Positions 10,228 to 21,600 of a stretch of 64,000 bases of DNA are shown in pieces; the first letter of the stretch is position 1, and the number at the start of each line of letters is the position of its first letter. Under the pieces are notes generated by a model that had not been told where the DNA came from, did no database searches, and saw only the letters and a list, made by a program, of their open reading frames with translations. The DNA comes from Amoebophrya sp. A120. Its lineage: Eukaryota > Sar > Dinophyceae > Syndiniales > Amoebophryaceae. The position numbers and the translations under genes were made by a program. The stretch spans positions 160,360 to 224,359 of the forward strand of contig CAJINV010000021.1 of assembly GCA_905178155.1 (NCBI GenBank), read 5' to 3'.

Positions 10228-12228
10228 ATGTCCTCTCCCGAGTCCTCCCCGAAGCGGCGCAGCCGCAAGTCGCCGCAGCAATCTCCCGAGCGGGTTGCAA
10301 GTATTTACGAGGACGCGAATGAGAATCAGGAGTCTTGGTCCTCCTACCTGTTCACTCAGGGCCAGCACTACCTTACCGGCTTTCGCTATCACGAGAAAAA
10401 AGTGTTACAGTTACACATTTGTTGGAGTTTCTGCATCACAAATTTTCTGTGTGTGGCAAGGAAAACTTGTAATGCGAAGATCATAAGGGAAAACAGGAAG
10501 GAAACGAGGCTTCCAAGCATTTCCTGCATGAGAAAGGTTGTCTGTGTTGCCGGTCTTGCAACACAATGTGTAACTGTAACACTTTTTTCTTGCGATATTC
10601 GCGGGTTGTTGGAACACGGCATGGCGCACAACAGCGACATCAGGAATTTCGCCGTGATATCACCAATATGCATTGCAAAACTATCGTACTAGTATAAATT
10701 GCATTACAAATTTTCCCAAGAACAAAAATGCAATTTGTCATGCTGCTTCAGGTAGAAAGTTGAATTTGTCTTCCATATCTGCAATTAGTACGAGTACGAT
10801 GCTTTTGCACAGGATAACCCACGGATGTTGGGGCAATAGGAGCGAACAGAATAAAGAACTCACCCGGAGGTGGGAAGAACTCCAGTTCGTCTTCCAGTCG
10901 ACGGCCGAGTGAGATGAAGGAAACGTCGAACCAGCAATTGGTGCCCGTCGACCCAAGTACTTCTAGAACCCTGACGAATAAAGTGAAGACCACGGTTCTC
11001 TCTTTCCTCGACCGGGCTTTTGAGCAGTGGCGATCGCTGACGCTGCAAAACCGCAAATCGGTGTTGCTCGCAGCGTTCCTGCTTTCCATGTCCATCCGGC
11101 AGAGAAAACTCGCGACCTGTTGCGTCGGGGCGTACTTTATCAAATGTAAAAATGTCTGGGTCTGGAAGGTTGGAACTTGTCATGCTGTTTTTGAACTGTA
11201 CAAAAATTTGTATTGCATGACCAGCAAGAGGCGGGGTACAGTTTTTGCTACACGGACAGGGCATTTCTCATGCGGAAGGTGCATCAGGAAGCCCTCTAAA
11301 AGTCTGCGATGCTAGGCCAAGCATTACAGGCATCATGGGTCATGAGAAATATGCATGACAAGTCTTGCATTCTTCCAGACCCAGACATTTTTGCATTTGA
11401 TATACTTTTTTTCCGCGGTTCCTTCCTCAAATTCCTTCGAGTCCGCCTTTAAATCCTGGTTTCACGAAGTCTATGGATTGCAAATATGTCTGGGTCTGGA
11501 AGAGCCAAACTTGTGATGCTGCATTTGGATGCTACAGAAATCTGTATTGCATGAGGAGCAAGAGGAGCCAAACTTGGCTACGCGGTGGAGAGGGCATCTG
11601 TCATGCAGGATGCGCATCGATAGGCGCTCAAAAAATCTGTGCTGCTAATATGGCATACATCAAAGACATCATGGATCATGGAAAATGTGCATGACAAACT
11701 TTTCCTCTTCCAGACCCAGACATTTTTACAGTTGATAAAGTCTACTTTCCAACGATTGTCTTTCGGTTTCACGAAATCTACCGGAAAAGGCTGGCGGAGG
11801 GGGTCGTGGCGGGGACGACCACGACAGCAAACGCCAGCGGCGACCCAACAAATTCAGCCACGACGGAACGCACGGCGGCGCTGAAGCAGATGGCGGCCTC
11901 CGGCTTGACGCAGCTGAAGAATTTGCTGCAAGCGCAGGAGAAGAAACTCCCGACGGTCACCTTCGTCTACGAACAAGTCGTTAAAAAGTACCCGAACGAC
12001 TTTGTGGACTGCGCGCTGTGCAAAGTGGCCTGCAAGGAGAAGAGTTTGTTCAAGATCCGGTTTCTCGGTTGTCTCAACCGGTGGAGCAACATGGTGCTCC
12101 TCCCATGGGAGGAGGTAAGCAGCGGGAAAGACAATTCGCGAAAATCGGCGCCCAGCGTGTACGACGACGAAGTTTTACAGCAGTTGGCCGAGGACTGTAT
12201 CTTGCGCGAACAGGAATTGGCCGGGTGA
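10228..12228 (+). CDS. Membrane protein of unknown function, 362 aa, split by four introners
   Basis: Start ATG 10228 (MSSPESSPKRRSRKSPQQ). Exons 10228-10386, 10603-10666, 10822-11137, 11408-11471 and 11743-12228 sum to 1089 nt (362 aa plus stop). Each intron is one TIR element plus one copy of its 5-nt flanking repeat. The spliced protein has a basic, Ser-rich N-terminus, a hydrophobic segment (KSVLLAAFLLSMSI to CCVGAYFFSA, about residues 165-195), then an aromatic/basic region (SWFHEVYFPTIVFRFHEIYRKRL), an Ala/Thr linker and a C-terminal region with ALCKVACKEKSLFKIRFLGCLNRW. I do not recognise the family. Restored reading across all four introners is strong evidence that the gene is real and functional. 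Confidence 0.75.
10387..10597. mobile_element. Introner, family D (211 nt)
   Basis: TIR TATCACGAGAAAAAAGTGTT... at the left is matched by ...AACACTTTTTTCTTGCGATA at the right; the arms pair for about 30 nt. It is flanked by TTCGC on both sides (10382-10386 and 10598-10602). Removing element plus one TTCGC joins ...GGC TTT CGC to GGG TTG TTG in frame. Confidence 0.9.
10667..10816. mobile_element. Introner, family B (150 nt)
   Basis: Left end TATGCATTGCAAAACTATCG, right end CGATGCTTTTGCACAGGATA; arms pair over about 30 nt. Flanks ACCAA / ACCCA are an imperfect 5-nt duplication. Excision with one copy gives TCA CCA ACG GAT GTT and continues the long downstream frame. Confidence 0.85.
11138..11402. 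mobile_element. Introner, family A (265 nt)
   Basis: Left TIR starts TATCAAATGTAAAAATGTCT and continues GGGTCTGGAAG; the right end is its reverse complement. Target duplication TACTT at 11133-11137 and 11403-11407. Excision restores GCG TAC TTT TTT TCC. Confidence 0.92.
11472..11737. mobile_element. Introner, family A (266 nt)
   Basis: Starts TATGGATTGCAAATATGTCT (slightly diverged TIR) and ends ACATTTTTACAGTTGATA. Target duplication AAGTC at 11467-11471 and 11738-11742. Excision joins CAC GAA GTC to TAC TTT CCA in frame. Only 64 nt of exon separate it from the previous introner. Confidence 0.9.
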
Positions 12229-12908
12229 CATGTAAGCAGTGTTCTTGGCACAGCCACAGCATGTTGTAGTACATCGCGAATCATGAAGGTTGAATCGAAC
12301 AAACTGAGATTATTGCGTTGTGGCAGCTGCCTCCGTGCTGTCACGCCGGCAGTGATGCCTTCAATCATGTTGAATATAGAAGATAGAACGAATTTGTGTG
12401 ACAAAAGTGTAGAAAACATGACTCAATAGTGCGAGTAAAAAGAGACAGCAACAGCTGAGGCTTCAAGAACATTTTTACTTCACTGCTGACACGATGTCTC
12501 CTGTTGTTCTCCGTTTATCGTGTGGCTATTATTGTGCACCACGGAGTGAATGCTTGGTCTGCAGCGTTTTTTGTGTTTGCATTTGATTCTGTATTTATTT
12601 TGCCGGGAAAGCATAATTTTGATTTTCGGTCGCGTGGAACGCGTCAGATCTTTTGATTTTGGCTTTGCTCTTGCGATCCCGATCCGCTCGGCTTTTCAAT
12701 GCAAATAATTTTTCTCTGCCGCAAGTTTGTCAAGCTCAAGTTGCTGCTCAAGCAACGCAAACAGGGCAGATGATGACTTCTGTTTTGCCGCGTTCTTGTC
12801 TTCGAGGCATGTTACGGTTTTTCATCGAAATGGAGCGTTTCGATGTGATGACGGCATGATATACCGATCACAAAATATGAGAAAGAACAACAGTAAGAGA
12901 AGAACATC
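12229..12908. other. Intergenic, nothing recognised
   Basis: No convincing gene, repeat or structured element. It holds the 3' flank of the preceding gene and the leader of the TVP23-like gene. Confidence 0.5.
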
Positions 12909-14747
12909 ATGAGCGATCATTCCTCGTCTTCCTTCTCCGCCTTTCTGAAAAACGCAGGTCAGCCGAAGGTTTGCATTTCCCATGTCGCTTTCAAAGCGGT
13001 CGGGATTGTGTTCTACCTGCTGGGTTCCTTTTTCATGGGCTACGTGAACACCTTTGTGGTAGTTACGCTTGCCGTGGCTTTTGACTTTTGGACCGTGAAG
13101 AATGTCACGGGGAGATTGCTGGTATAATTTCAGTACACATGTATAGTTGCCTTCACCATCACCTCCTTCTTGAGTGCATGTTGACAGATTTTTGATGCAA
13201 CCCTGTACGTTTTTTTTGTAGCAACACAGATATACAACAACTCGAATTCACTACTTTCATTCAATCACTCTCATCTTGCTCAGCTCTTGCCACCGTGGTG
13301 CCAAAACCCTTCAGGTCGGCCTCCGTTGGTGGAACGACATTCAGGAAGACGGTAGCTCCGTGTGGGTATTCGAGGCCGGACAGGAGGTGACGGACTCGCC
13401 CCTGGACGATCAGAACAACAACTCTACTTTTTCCACCCATGCACGACCTCCACCTCCGCTTACGCTCACTCCAAAAGCCGCGGCGGACAAGTTCATTTTT
13501 TGGAACGGCATGTACCTTTGGGTGTTGTTCTATGACAGTGCACAACTCCCCCTCTCCCTCAGTTGTATTGCATGAACAGCAATACAGACACCAGCGCACA
13601 TGGAGCCTAAGCATGACAAATCTATGCTGTGCCTAATGTAGTGCTGTTTGGGCTTCCGGAATTTGTCATGCAAACAGTGCCACAAGGCAGCGACTGGATT
13701 TGGGATTTGCATGACAAATGAGGGGGGCGGGGAGTTGTGCACTGTCATATGTTCTGGACCGGCGCAACCGTGTTGAACGTTCTCACCTTTTCCTTTTCCT
13801 GGCTCCTGTATGGAAGCGTCAGGTTTGAAATCGTCAAAGTTCAAATAATTTGTAATGCATAAAATGCCTGGCCCGAGGTGCGTGTGTTGCAGAGCAGGCA
13901 AGTGTGGCCGATTGTAAGCCTGTTTGGGGTTACAGCTCGAGCTGCTAAAGTAGCATGAGAAAATCACTCTTCTTTGCCTAAACAGCATGACAGAGTGGAT
14001 TTACATTTAGGGACCACCGAGATTTGTCATGCGCCACTTGGAAACTGGGTTCCAACTGGCATCCATTTTATGCATGACAAATTATATTCAACTTTGTCGA
14101 TTTCAACTCTGACACGTCCATATCCTGCTGTCCGTCTGCGGACTGGGGTTCGCGTTGGCCAATCTGGTCGGGTTCTGGAAGTTATCAAATGTAAAAATGT
14201 CTGGGTCAGGGTCTGGAAGAATCCAACTTGTGATGCTGCATTTGGATTCCAAAAAAATCTGTATTGCATGAGTACCAAAGGGGTGTAATTCTTGCTACGC
14301 GGAGAGGGCATTTGCCATGCGGAATAGGCATCAAGAAGCTCTCAAAAAATCTGTGATGCAAGGGCATGCATCACAGACATCAGGGCTCATGCAAAACGTG
14401 CATGACAAGTGTCTGAATCTTCCAGACCCAGACATTTTTACAGTTGATAGAAGTGCAGCCGCGACGCCAAGCAGCGCCTGTTCGAGGACTTGAAGGGACC
14501 CCAGTTGATGCAGGCCTCGATGAAGCTAGCGCAGTTTGTCAACTTGAGCGGCGCGGTCGCGAGCAGAGGTGCGGGAGGTGGGTCCGGTGGCAGCAGCACA
14601 CGGGCATCTAGCACCGCCAGTACTTCTAGCGGGTTGCCGGTTGCTCTAGACCTACCCCCAATACCACCGTTGGAAGTTGTAGAAACAAAAATTGGAAAGT
14701 CGAGCGTGCCGTCCTCTTCTAGTAGTACACCTTCGAATGCTGTGTGA
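12909..14747 (+). CDS. TVP23: TVP23/FAM18 family Golgi membrane protein, 276 aa
   Basis: Predicted polytopic protein of late Golgi vesicles. Exons 12909-13121, 13315-13530, 13755-13808, 14128-14182 and 14455-14747 total 831 nt. The family signature [21 protein letters not shown] spans the first intron, followed by DGSSVWVFEAG, which matches the conserved TVP23 core. Later pieces FWNGMYLWVLF, WTGATVLNVLTFSFSWLL and LLSVCGLGFALANLVGFWK supply the remaining membrane spans in the family order. The C-terminal tail (about 70 aa) is Gly/Ser/Thr-rich and lineage-specific. Intron 1 is a normal GT-AG intron; the other three are introners of families C, E and A. Because the family is well conserved, this gene gives independent proof that the introners are removed exactly as predicted. 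Confidence 0.88.
13122..13314 (+). other. Canonical GT-AG intron in TVP23
   Basis: GTATAA ... CCCTTCAG, phase 0, between CTG and GTC; it joins NVTGRLL to VGLRWWN, which is contiguous in TVP23 proteins. No TIR. Confidence 0.9.
13531..13749. mobile_element. Introner, family C (219 nt)
   Basis: TIR TATGACAGTGCACAACTCCC at the left, with its reverse complement ending in TGTCATA at the right. Target duplication TGTTC (13526-13530 and 13750-13754). Excision joins TTG TTC to TGG ACC GGC within a TVP23 membrane span. Confidence 0.92.
13809..14122. mobile_element. Introner, family E (314 nt), very long TIR
   Basis: Left arm TATGGAAGCGTCAGGTTTGA and right arm (reverse complement TATGGACGTGTCAGAGTTGA) remain alignable for about 60 nt. 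Target duplication TCCTG at 13804-13808 and 14123-14127. Excision joins TGG CTC CTG to CTG TCC GTC. Confidence 0.92.
14183..14449. mobile_element. Introner, family A (267 nt)
   Basis: Starts TATCAAATGTAAAAATGTCT, ends TTTTTACAGTTGATA. The left TIR carries a small duplication (GTCAGGGTCTGG). Target duplication GAAGT at 14178-14182 and 14450-14454. Excision gives TTC TGG AAG TGC AGC in frame. Confidence 0.92.
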
Positions 14748-15248
14748 AGATGCTGGTGATTTTGCTGGTCCATCTTGTAAAGAGCAAGAGCCCAAGATCA
14801 AGTGTATTCTTGCAAGTAGCCAGCAAGTGGAGCATAATTATAACGATCATGCAGTTGTACGTGTACCTCTGACGCGACGTGTGTCGATGGTCAAAAGGGA
14901 AAGAAATGGGAGTTTTTCTTCAAACAAGCACTACGACCTTGTGTGATGTTCTCGTTTGTTTGCTGCAGAGCAAGCCGGCAGTGTCTATTGTAATGAGAGA
15001 GCGCCAACTACGCTATTGCTTCTGACTGAAGTAAACGTTGCAACGTGTTCATGTTGAAGATGACACCAACAAGAACCTTATATTATTTAGATACTCGCGC
15101 ACCACGAAAAAATGTCGAGCATTGAGGCAGAAACTGTGCACAACACCTCTTGCAGCAGGAGCCTGACGTGAGCAAGAAGACGCGCGAGTAGAACTACCTG
15201 TCGCTGACGTTACCACGCGAGCGTGGGGACAGCTGATCCACCGAAGGG
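14748..15248. other. Intergenic, nothing recognised
   Basis: Between the TVP23 stop and the uL6m start. No convincing ORF, repeat or RNA gene. Confidence 0.5.
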
Positions 15249-17932
15249 ATGATTCTTGCAAGAAATACCTACCTTTCCCCCGGCGGATCATTGCGCTCCG
15301 CAGCCTCGAACACCTCCCTTCGGTTGCCAGCATTCCAACACAATACTGTAGTCGGTACCGCTCCTACTCTAACAGTAACAACATCTTCTGCGTCTTCCTC
15401 TTCTTCTTCCAGAACTGTGCTTGGTTCCAGACATGATCTGCTTCTTCCACCCCGGCTACTTCTGCCACACCGGAGAACCTTCCTCACCGCCTCCCCAGCC
15501 CGCTTCGGGAAGGGGGTCGGTTACGGTATTTCGGAGAACGTGATCGGCGGTAACCGGGACACGCTCTACCACTACAAACGCGTCAGGCTGTCTATGCATC
15601 GTGGCAAAATAAGTATCGTATTTGTACGGATTGCGCTCTTGCACTTGCTCTTGCATGGCAGATGCAGATCATGTTGGTTACGACCTGAATCTGCATGACA
15701 AACGCATTTTTGCTTTTGAAAGGATCATTTGTTGTGCAATTACCACTCGTACGATAGTTTTGCAATGCATACTTTCCAACAACCACCAGCTCCCCTTGGA
15801 GAGGCTCACGAACTTTTCCCGCGAGTGCGTTTTCGACAGCAAGCAGAAGCAGAGCGCGAATATGACATATGCATAGAAAAAAACTGTGTAAGTGTAAGGT
15901 TGTATAATGCAAAGCTTGCAACATAGTTACGCGTGTCATGTTAGCCAGCCAGGAAATCATACGTTCATATGTGTTTTCACTGTACTAGCTGTGCATGACA
16001 GGTTCCTGCTTCATGCAGAACATATTTTTCACGCTGTCATTTTTGCAGCACGAGAGCTGCACTCAACATCGCCAGTTTTTTCTTCTGTATATGACCAAGC
16101 GCGACGCGACTGAGAAAACGGTGGAGTTCACCAAGTTTCCGGGCGTGGTCTCGAAACTGGGGGCAGAGTACTATTTCCGCGAGGACCAGAAATCGGAGCA
16201 GATGCGGTTTTTTCACATGCGGACGACGTCGCAAGACGTGGCTTTCGTGGGCTCGGTGGACATATCAAATGCAAAAATGTGTGGGTCTGGAAGGATCCGA
16301 ACTTGTGATGCGAATTCAACTACAGGCGCAAATCTCTCATGCATAGACAGCAAAAGGTGCCTACTTCCTGTCACCAAAAAGGGGGATTAAGCATTACGGA
16401 GCATTCTCGAAATCTGTGATGCTAGGGCTTCCATAACAGACTTTCGGTGTCATGCAAAAACAGCATGACAAAAATCTGCATTCTTCCAGACCCAGACATT
16501 TTTGCATTTGATAGGACAGCCGGAAGCGGGAGACGCGGACGGTGGAAAACTGCCTCCACGAGAACACCCGCGGCTACGTATCAAAAGGAAAAATCCCCCC
16601 TCCCCATGTCAAAATAAAATTTCTGATGCTGCATTTGCGTACACAAATCCGATTTCTCTTGCAGTAAGGCAACGCAGCCAGATCTTCGGCCTAGGTAGGG
16701 GCGTTTGGGTCTAGTTGCTTAGCATTACAAACGGCTGTCCGCTAGGCGCAACAGCATGCCAAAGCGCTTCCATAATGGCGCGGAAGCCTCTACACTTGTC
16801 TGCTTGCAAGACAGACGTGATTTGTGGTCTCAAATCAGCAACACAAACGCACCTGTTCGATATGGGGATGGGGGATTTTTCCTCGCAATACTACGCGGCC
16901 CAGGTGATTATGGAGGGGCGCGGCGTGAAACTGTACTGGAACCCGGCGTATCCAAAACTCGCCGGGCGAAAGGGCGTGGGGGACAAGGCGTATCAACTGT
17001 AAAAATGTCTGGGTCTGGAACTTTGCCCGACTTGTCATGCAGGTTTTCCATGACCCATATGATCCGTAATGGAGGACCTAGCATGACAGATTCCGTGAGA
17101 TCACTATCATGCCTATCTTGCATCAGAAACTGCCTCTCAACTCGCCGTTTCTATGGAAACGCATACAAAAGGGTGCGGGAAGCAGATCGGTAAAACGTGT
17201 CTGAAAAGGACACGCCGTTGGGTCGTCCGCCATCGTGATAGGATCGCCGTGGCTGATCATTAGACCCCCTGTATATTTTTTTAGCGCGCAACCGGCCACG
17301 CGCGTAGGTCTTCGAGCAAGTTTGTAAGACTAACCCATCAAGGCAATGCTGGAACTCCACCTTGCTCGCGGGCTTGGATGGTAAGGCAGGTCAGCCACAC
17401 ATCGCGCCCACTGGTTGCAGCCATGCGTGAGCAATCGATAACGGTTCTGCAGGTGCAGTCGGGTGGTAGTTAGGAAGTGGGCCGCGTCTCCACCTAGGGG
17501 TATCGGCAGAGGCTAAATCTGTTCTAGCGCCCAGGTATTGGCAGAGGCTAAATCTGTTCTAACGCCGACCCGCCAGGAGTTAAATGGTGCTACTACTACT
17601 AACTCGATCAAAAGTGGGCAGCATTTGGCAATCATGCAACACAGATTTTTGCGTGATTTAGATTTAGCATGACAAGTTCCAACCTTCCAGACTCAGACAT
17701 TTTTGCAGTGCATAAGGCGCGCGACTTGACGAAGTTCTGCAAACTGGACCGGCAGTGCAAAATCCACCTGAACAAGGTGGGAAATCTCGCGACCGTCACC
17801 GGGCCGACGCGGTGTCAGGTGGGCAACGTGGCGATGCGGTTGTTTTGGAAGTTGAAGCAGGGGGTCTATACTGGAAAGGGAGCGAAGTTGGCCTTCAACT
17901 GGGTCAAGCGGAAGGCTAGGAACAAAAAATAG
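15249..17932 (+). CDS. Probable mitochondrial ribosomal protein uL6 (L6), 322 aa, five introners
   Basis: Large-subunit ribosomal protein. Start ATG 15249; exons 15249-15592, 15777-15867, 16097-16262, 16519-16578, 16896-16990 and 17720-17932 total 969 nt. The N-terminal 75 residues are Ser/Arg/Leu-rich with LLLPHRRTFLTASPARFGKG, consistent with a mitochondrial presequence. The C-terminal part resembles bacterial uL6: GYAAQVIMEGRGVKLYWNP (compare GVGYRAQV in bacterial L6) and VTGPTRCQVGNVAMRLF followed by GVYTGKGAKL, a match to the VGQVAANIR and PYKGKGVRY signature, with a basic C-terminus. The central segment is lineage-specific. All five introns are introners (families B, D, A, F, A), giving the densest introner load here. 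Alternative: another organellar ribosomal protein. Confidence 0.65.
15593..15771. mobile_element. Introner, family B (179 nt)
   Basis: Left end TATGCATCGTGGCAAAATAA, right end CGATAGTTTTGCAATGCATA. Flanks CTGTC / CTTTC (one mismatch). Excision joins AGG CTG TC to C AAC AAC CAC. Confidence 0.82.
15868..16091. mobile_element. Introner, family D-like (224 nt)
   Basis: Left TATGCATAGAAAAAAACTGT, right CAGTTTTTTCTTCTGTATA. Flanks TGACA / TGACC. Excision joins AAT ATG ACA to AAG CGC GAC. Its TIR is shorter and more diverged than that of the copy at 10387. Confidence 0.78.
16263..16513. mobile_element. Introner, family A (251 nt)
   Basis: TATCAAATGCAAAAATGTGT ... ACATTTTTGCATTTGATA; target duplication GGACA (16258-16262 and 16514-16518). 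Excision gives GTG GAC AGC CGG in frame. Confidence 0.92.
16579..16890. mobile_element. Introner, family F (312 nt)
   Basis: TATCAAAAGGAAAAATCCCC at the left and GGGGGATTTTTCCTCGCAATA at the right, arms pairing about 30 nt. Target duplication CTACG (16574-16578 and 16891-16895). Excision joins GGC TAC G to CG GCC CAG inside the uL6 core. Confidence 0.9.
17145..17600. mobile_element. Nested 456-nt insertion inside an introner (SINE-like?)
   Basis: Bounded by AACTCG on both sides (17139-17144 and 17601-17606). Alignment with the intact relative at 50820 shows these bases are foreign. No TIR of the introner type. The right end is a short (TAC/ACT)n run and the insert carries a 33-nt tandem duplication. 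The simple-repeat end plus target duplication recalls a SINE, but I see no clear Pol III A/B boxes, so the class is open. Confidence 0.7.
17499..17566. repeat. 33-nt tandem duplication in the nested insertion
   Basis: Copies at 17499-17531 and 17534-17566 share GGCAGAGGCTAAATCTGTTC and differ at two positions. Confidence 0.8.
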
Positions 17933-18667
17933 TCCTAGTGTTGCAATTCGATCACCGTTCAGGTTCGTGAGACAAAACTAGAAGTATAGCTTGTTCGAAT
18001 GACCACCTTGATATTTTTTCACAGAATGGTCGTCCTCCCTGGAGGACTAAAGTGCCGTTGCGCGCCCTGTCTTCCCGAAGATATTCAGAAAGACAGGCTG
18101 TCGCTGTCTTCCTTCTGTTCTTTTTACTCTCTTCCCACACACAAATCTATGACTTCGATTGTGTGGCTTTCAATTTCAGTTGCGTCTCATTTCTGTAGCC
18201 CGTTTTTTCTACCGCCGGAAGATCCGCTCTGTTTCCTGCGATTGCAGGTTGTGTTGGCGAGTCGCATGCAGTGATCCAAAACAAACAAGGTATAGACTGT
18301 CGATTCACGGCACTTTTACAGCAGCTGAGTCAAAAAGTCCTTTTTCTCGTTTTGCTTCACGAGACACACTTCCGATGGCGTTTCGAGTTTGAATTGCTTT
18401 GATTTTTTGAAGTTTTCGTTGTGGCGCCGGCGCCGTTCATCATGTATGATGGAAAGGAAAAGTGTACATCTAGACCGGAACGTGATGTGTTATTATAGCC
18501 CATCCCCAGAACGAAGAACAAAACTCATTCATATGAAAATTCTTTAATTTTTTCAGTTTTCATTTCTTCCCTCTCAGCGTGACTTTAAGAAGCGCACACA
18601 CAATTCTATTTCTTTCCCCCTGCCTGCTTCTACATGATCGCACCACTGACTCTGACCGAATCAGGCG
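17933..18667. other. Intergenic, nothing recognised
   Basis: AT-richer spacer between uL6m and the giant ORF. No convincing gene; the 3' half would contain the promoter and leader of the 10-kb ORF. Confidence 0.5.
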
Positions 18668-21600
18668 ATGACCACGAAGATGGGTTTTTCTTTTTCCACT
18701 ACTTCTACTCCCGACGGCGTCGCCGCAGAACGCGCTCACTCGCGGTCCCGCAGCTGCGCTAGGAAGCCGCCGCCGGGCAGTTTTTCCTTTGGCCCCAAGA
18801 TGAACCTGCAGCGACAGAGGGGCAGAACAGTCTCGCCAACGTCCTCGACCACTCGAGGGCTGAGCCTAAACAGGAATCATCTGAACTACAGCACTTTCTT
18901 CACAGGGAAAAATTGTAATACACAGAGGGTGAACTTCTGCAACGATTACGATGATGATGTAGTTGACCAGGACGCTGATATTGAAGACGAGCAGAAGAGA
19001 CGGACTACCGGCCAGCATGGGCCAGCACAGCTTTCGAAAACAGCAGGAGGAGGAGAGGCCAGCGTCTTCTTTTCCAATTCTGCTGGGACTAAAGATGGCT
19101 GGTCTACTTCTACTTTACAACACCCATCAGCACCATATTTTTACTCTTCTAACTCGTCAAGGTCGACCACGCAGAAGAACCCAGATAACGATCAACATTT
19201 TGTATCTCGTCCTTATGGAGCTTCGCTGGACGAGGAAGCAGACAACAAAAAGAACGCTCTTTCATCGTCCCCAGCAGCGTCGCGGGGAGGAACAGGAGCG
19301 ACGAGGAGCCAGAGAGTAATAAATGACTGGAGTTCTTGTAGTTCTTACAATGATAACAGAGCTAACAAGGAAAACAACTCAAGCCGCCGAGGACCATATT
19401 CTGACCGGTCACGGTCGCGGATGCGTGTACCAGGTCCCAACAAAGACTCGCGCACACGCGCTGGGGGGAATGATCAAAATCACGCCTCTCAGAAGATGAG
19501 GACGCCCAGAAGTGCAGCAGTTGCTTGCAATGACCGGCGCGAAATGATGGATAAAGATAAACGCGGTCCGCGCAGCCGGTCCGCGGCCCCTACCATCTTT
19601 CGAAACGGGGCCAGCGCGAGAAGAAAGAGTGGGAGTCTTGTTAGACGACCACGAGATTGTTACGAGCGCGACGACGTCGTCGAGCGACCACGGTTTCTCG
19701 CGGAACATGGAGGTTGCGGTGGCAGAGCAGCAGCCACGCAGCGTGGGACGAAGGAAGGGCAGCAGGAAGGTCCAGATGAGAGAGACAGAGAACATCCTCC
19801 GCGGGAGGTGGATGGTAATGGACGCGGCTTCGCCGGAAGATTATTGCCCGATGCACTAGTAGCTACAGCAGCTACAGTTCCTTCTCAAAAATCTCAAGGA
19901 GTAGAAGGCCCGCGCAGGGGGGTGCGTCGAGTAGATCTCCCCGAGCAAACGAACAAGAGTGCACAAGCATCAACAACTACTTGTAACTCGAGAGGACAAC
20001 TTCTTGATGTAACAACTAGTCAGCCGGACGGCAGCATGCGACATGATCTAAAATCAGCCCCTGGATTATGCGACAAAATAAAAACGCCGGACAATGAAGC
20101 TAAAGAGGACTCGAGCTCTGATTCGGAGTCTTCTTCATCCGACAGCGATAGCAGCGGTTCGAGTGCAAAAGAAGTTGAGCAAGCGGAGAAAAAAGATGTT
20201 AAAACTTTGCCGGGGCGGGCCCTCGAAGAGCAGCCGCCGGGCAAAAAATTTCTTGTTAAGGCATCTGGCGCATCTTCGTCGTTTTCGTCCACAATTAGCA
20301 GGTCGGCAGCAAGAACTCCAGGTGATTCGGCAGAACGTCCTTCCGGGGGAGAAAGCAACAAACCGTTCAAGAATCCGCTGCGACCCTTTAGTATTTTCAC
20401 TTCGCGAGATGCAGCAGGAGGTGGGTTGCAGCCTTTCTCCAAGGAACTCTTCCGGAAGATGCTTGTTCATCCACCTGGAGGTGGTAGTACTACGTCCAGC
20501 ACAGAAGATCCTGGGACGACGGTTTTGCCCACGACAAAACGACCCGCCACGGCGGGAACACTCATGAAAAATCCTGCACCGCTTGCTCTTCCGCCGCCAG
20601 CTGTATCCAAAGCAAAGGTGATGGTCGCGAAGGCGAACGCCGTTTCGCCCACGGAGCTGAGTTTGAAGAGTACTACTTGTACTTCTACGGCACGAGAAAA
20701 TTTTTACGGCGCGACGAGCAAGGCAGCTGTAGTGCTGGGAGCTCCTCCTGCAAGGAGCACAGCGGCGGCGATGGTCTTGTCGCCTGCAAAAGCTGCCGGG
20801 AGTACTACAGCACCTCCAGTCACGAGTGCAAGATCCTCGGTCAGTGCTGCCGAGCCGCTGCACGGGAAAGCAGGTTCAGTGGTGGGTGATCATGGTACTA
20901 TCGAACACCTAGTTGTAGTACCCACGACTGTACCGAAGAGTGCTAGTAGGAGGACAACCGTAGTTCAGGTCGGAGCGGCTGCTCCCGCAGCTTCCTCCAA
21001 AGCGGCCTCCGTAGTGCCTCCAGTGGTAGATCGCAATCCTGGAACTACTGCTCTCGTCCCAGGTGTTCCTGCATTTAGCAAAAGTTCAACTGTTGTGCGC
21101 AGCAGCAGCAGCAGCAGCAGCACTCACTCGGGTGCGTCCGGTGGTGGTGGATCTACAGTTCCCGCGGGACGAGCTCGACAGTTGTCTTGTGCAGCTGCTG
21201 CAAAACCACGGTCGCCCCCTCCTCCCCCGGCGGCGGTAGTTGTGGAGGCAGCCAAGAGGCTGTTGATGAAAGGCACAAGGCCGGCCTGCACTCTACCGTC
21301 TGCTGCTGCGCCTGCAGGACCGGAAGTGTTACCGGTAAAAGGCAGCACAGTTGTAGAAAGTGCTGGTCCAACTCCAATTGCAGATGTTGTGGACAAGATG
21401 AAGGACGACGTGAAAAAGCCAGACGAGGACAAGACAAAGTCCTCCTCTCCCCCACATCATCAACAAGCGAAGGAAGAAAATAGCATAGGCATTGTCATTG
21501 CCGAGGAAGCGACATCAACATCTCCAACTACACCGACATCGTTGAAGAAAGTTACAGACGATGAGGACAAGAAACAGGGAAAACAAGAAGAAGACCACCG

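Larger units (their letters stand above)
16991..17714. mobile_element. Introner, family A (724 nt), interrupted by a nested insertion
   Basis: TATCAACTGTAAAAATGTCT at the left, GACATTTTTGCAGTGCATA at the right; target duplication AGGCG (16986-16990 and 17715-17719). The element holds a 456-nt insert (17145-17600) with its own repeat; without the insert and one repeat copy it is 262 nt, the commonest family A length. Excision joins GAC AAG GCG to CGC GAC TTG. Confidence 0.9.

Noticed and set aside
11806-12228. Separate gene beginning at 11806
   Set aside because: It starts at GTG and is simply the last exon of the 10228-12228 gene once the two family A introners are removed.
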